Shown here piece by piece: positions 34,483 to 34,483 of a stretch of 34,483 nucleotides of DNA. The stretch is from Acidobacteriota bacterium (lineage in GTDB: Bacteria; Acidobacteriota; Terriglobia; Bryobacterales; Bryobacteraceae): contig JANXXI010000140.1 in NCBI GenBank assembly GCA_025350695.1, forward strand, positions 1-34,483, in the 5' to 3' direction. The position numbers and the translations under genes were made by a program. Below the pieces are notes generated by a model. The model was not told where the DNA came from. It saw only the letters and a program-made list of their open reading frames with translations, and did no database searches. Position 1 is the first letter of the stretch. Every line of letters begins with the position of its first letter.

Positions 34483-34483
34483 G

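Overview
The window reads as chromosomal DNA from a Gram-negative, non-proteobacterial bacterium, most likely an acidobacterium of the Bryobacterales / 'Candidatus Solibacter' type. This is inference from gene style: a PEP-CTERM protein, LolA-like exported proteins, paired leucine-rich-repeat proteins, an Rpn-type nuclease, Tat-exported orphan proteins and many tight start/stop overlaps. It looks like a metagenomic contig, because its last ~290 bases appear to come from a different, GC-richer genome.

Layout. 1-5.7 kb (plus strand): a membrane protein cut by the window edge, a DUF2752 protein, a Wzm/Wzt-type polysaccharide ABC exporter, an acyl-CoA dehydrogenase, a LolA-like exported protein and a radical SAM/SPASM enzyme. 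A bidirectional terminator at 5745-5778 closes this block. 5.8-10.9 kb (minus strand): a compact envelope cluster, read from 10865 down. It encodes an exosortase-like polytopic membrane protein without the usual Cys/His residues, a processive family 2 glycosyltransferase, an anchored beta-helix/bactofilin-like protein, a small outer-membrane beta-barrel and an L-type lectin with a PEP-CTERM tail. 11-13.9 kb (plus): two adjacent secreted leucine-rich-repeat proteins built from one repeated module, divergent from that cluster. 13.9-19.6 kb (minus): a two-domain VOC protein, an HtrA/DegP protease with its own terminator, an M20 peptidase and EamA transporter with overlapping codons, and an Rpn-like nuclease with a 12-bp tandem repeat.

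19.7-24 kb (plus): a three-gene cluster of an MFS carrier, an Old Yellow Enzyme-type oxidoreductase and a Tat-exported all-helical protein. Transporter/ORF overlap and zero spacing suggest one transcript for uptake and conversion of an unknown small molecule. 24.0-25.6 kb: a scar region holding the C-terminal remnant of a lactonase-type beta-propeller, a half-length DUF417 membrane protein and a Crp/Fnr regulator whose GTG start overlaps the DUF417 stop. 25.7-32.3 kb (plus): a housekeeping operon gdhA-mutS-anmK-M20 peptidase-DHFR-like reductase with overlapping start/stop codons at three of four junctions. 32.3-34.2 kb (minus): a MATE exporter and the C-terminal part of the translational GTPase BipA/TypA. 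From about 34190 to the end the minus strand abruptly encodes the N-terminal part of an unrelated acyl-CoA dehydrogenase, a probable assembly chimera.

The best candidate for an undescribed system is the 5.8-10.9 kb cluster. It looks like a synthase-dependent surface-glycan assembly line: inner-membrane synthase, sortase-fold partner, scaffold, outer-membrane barrel and a lectin that could hold the product. No tRNA, rRNA, CRISPR array or complete insertion sequence was found.
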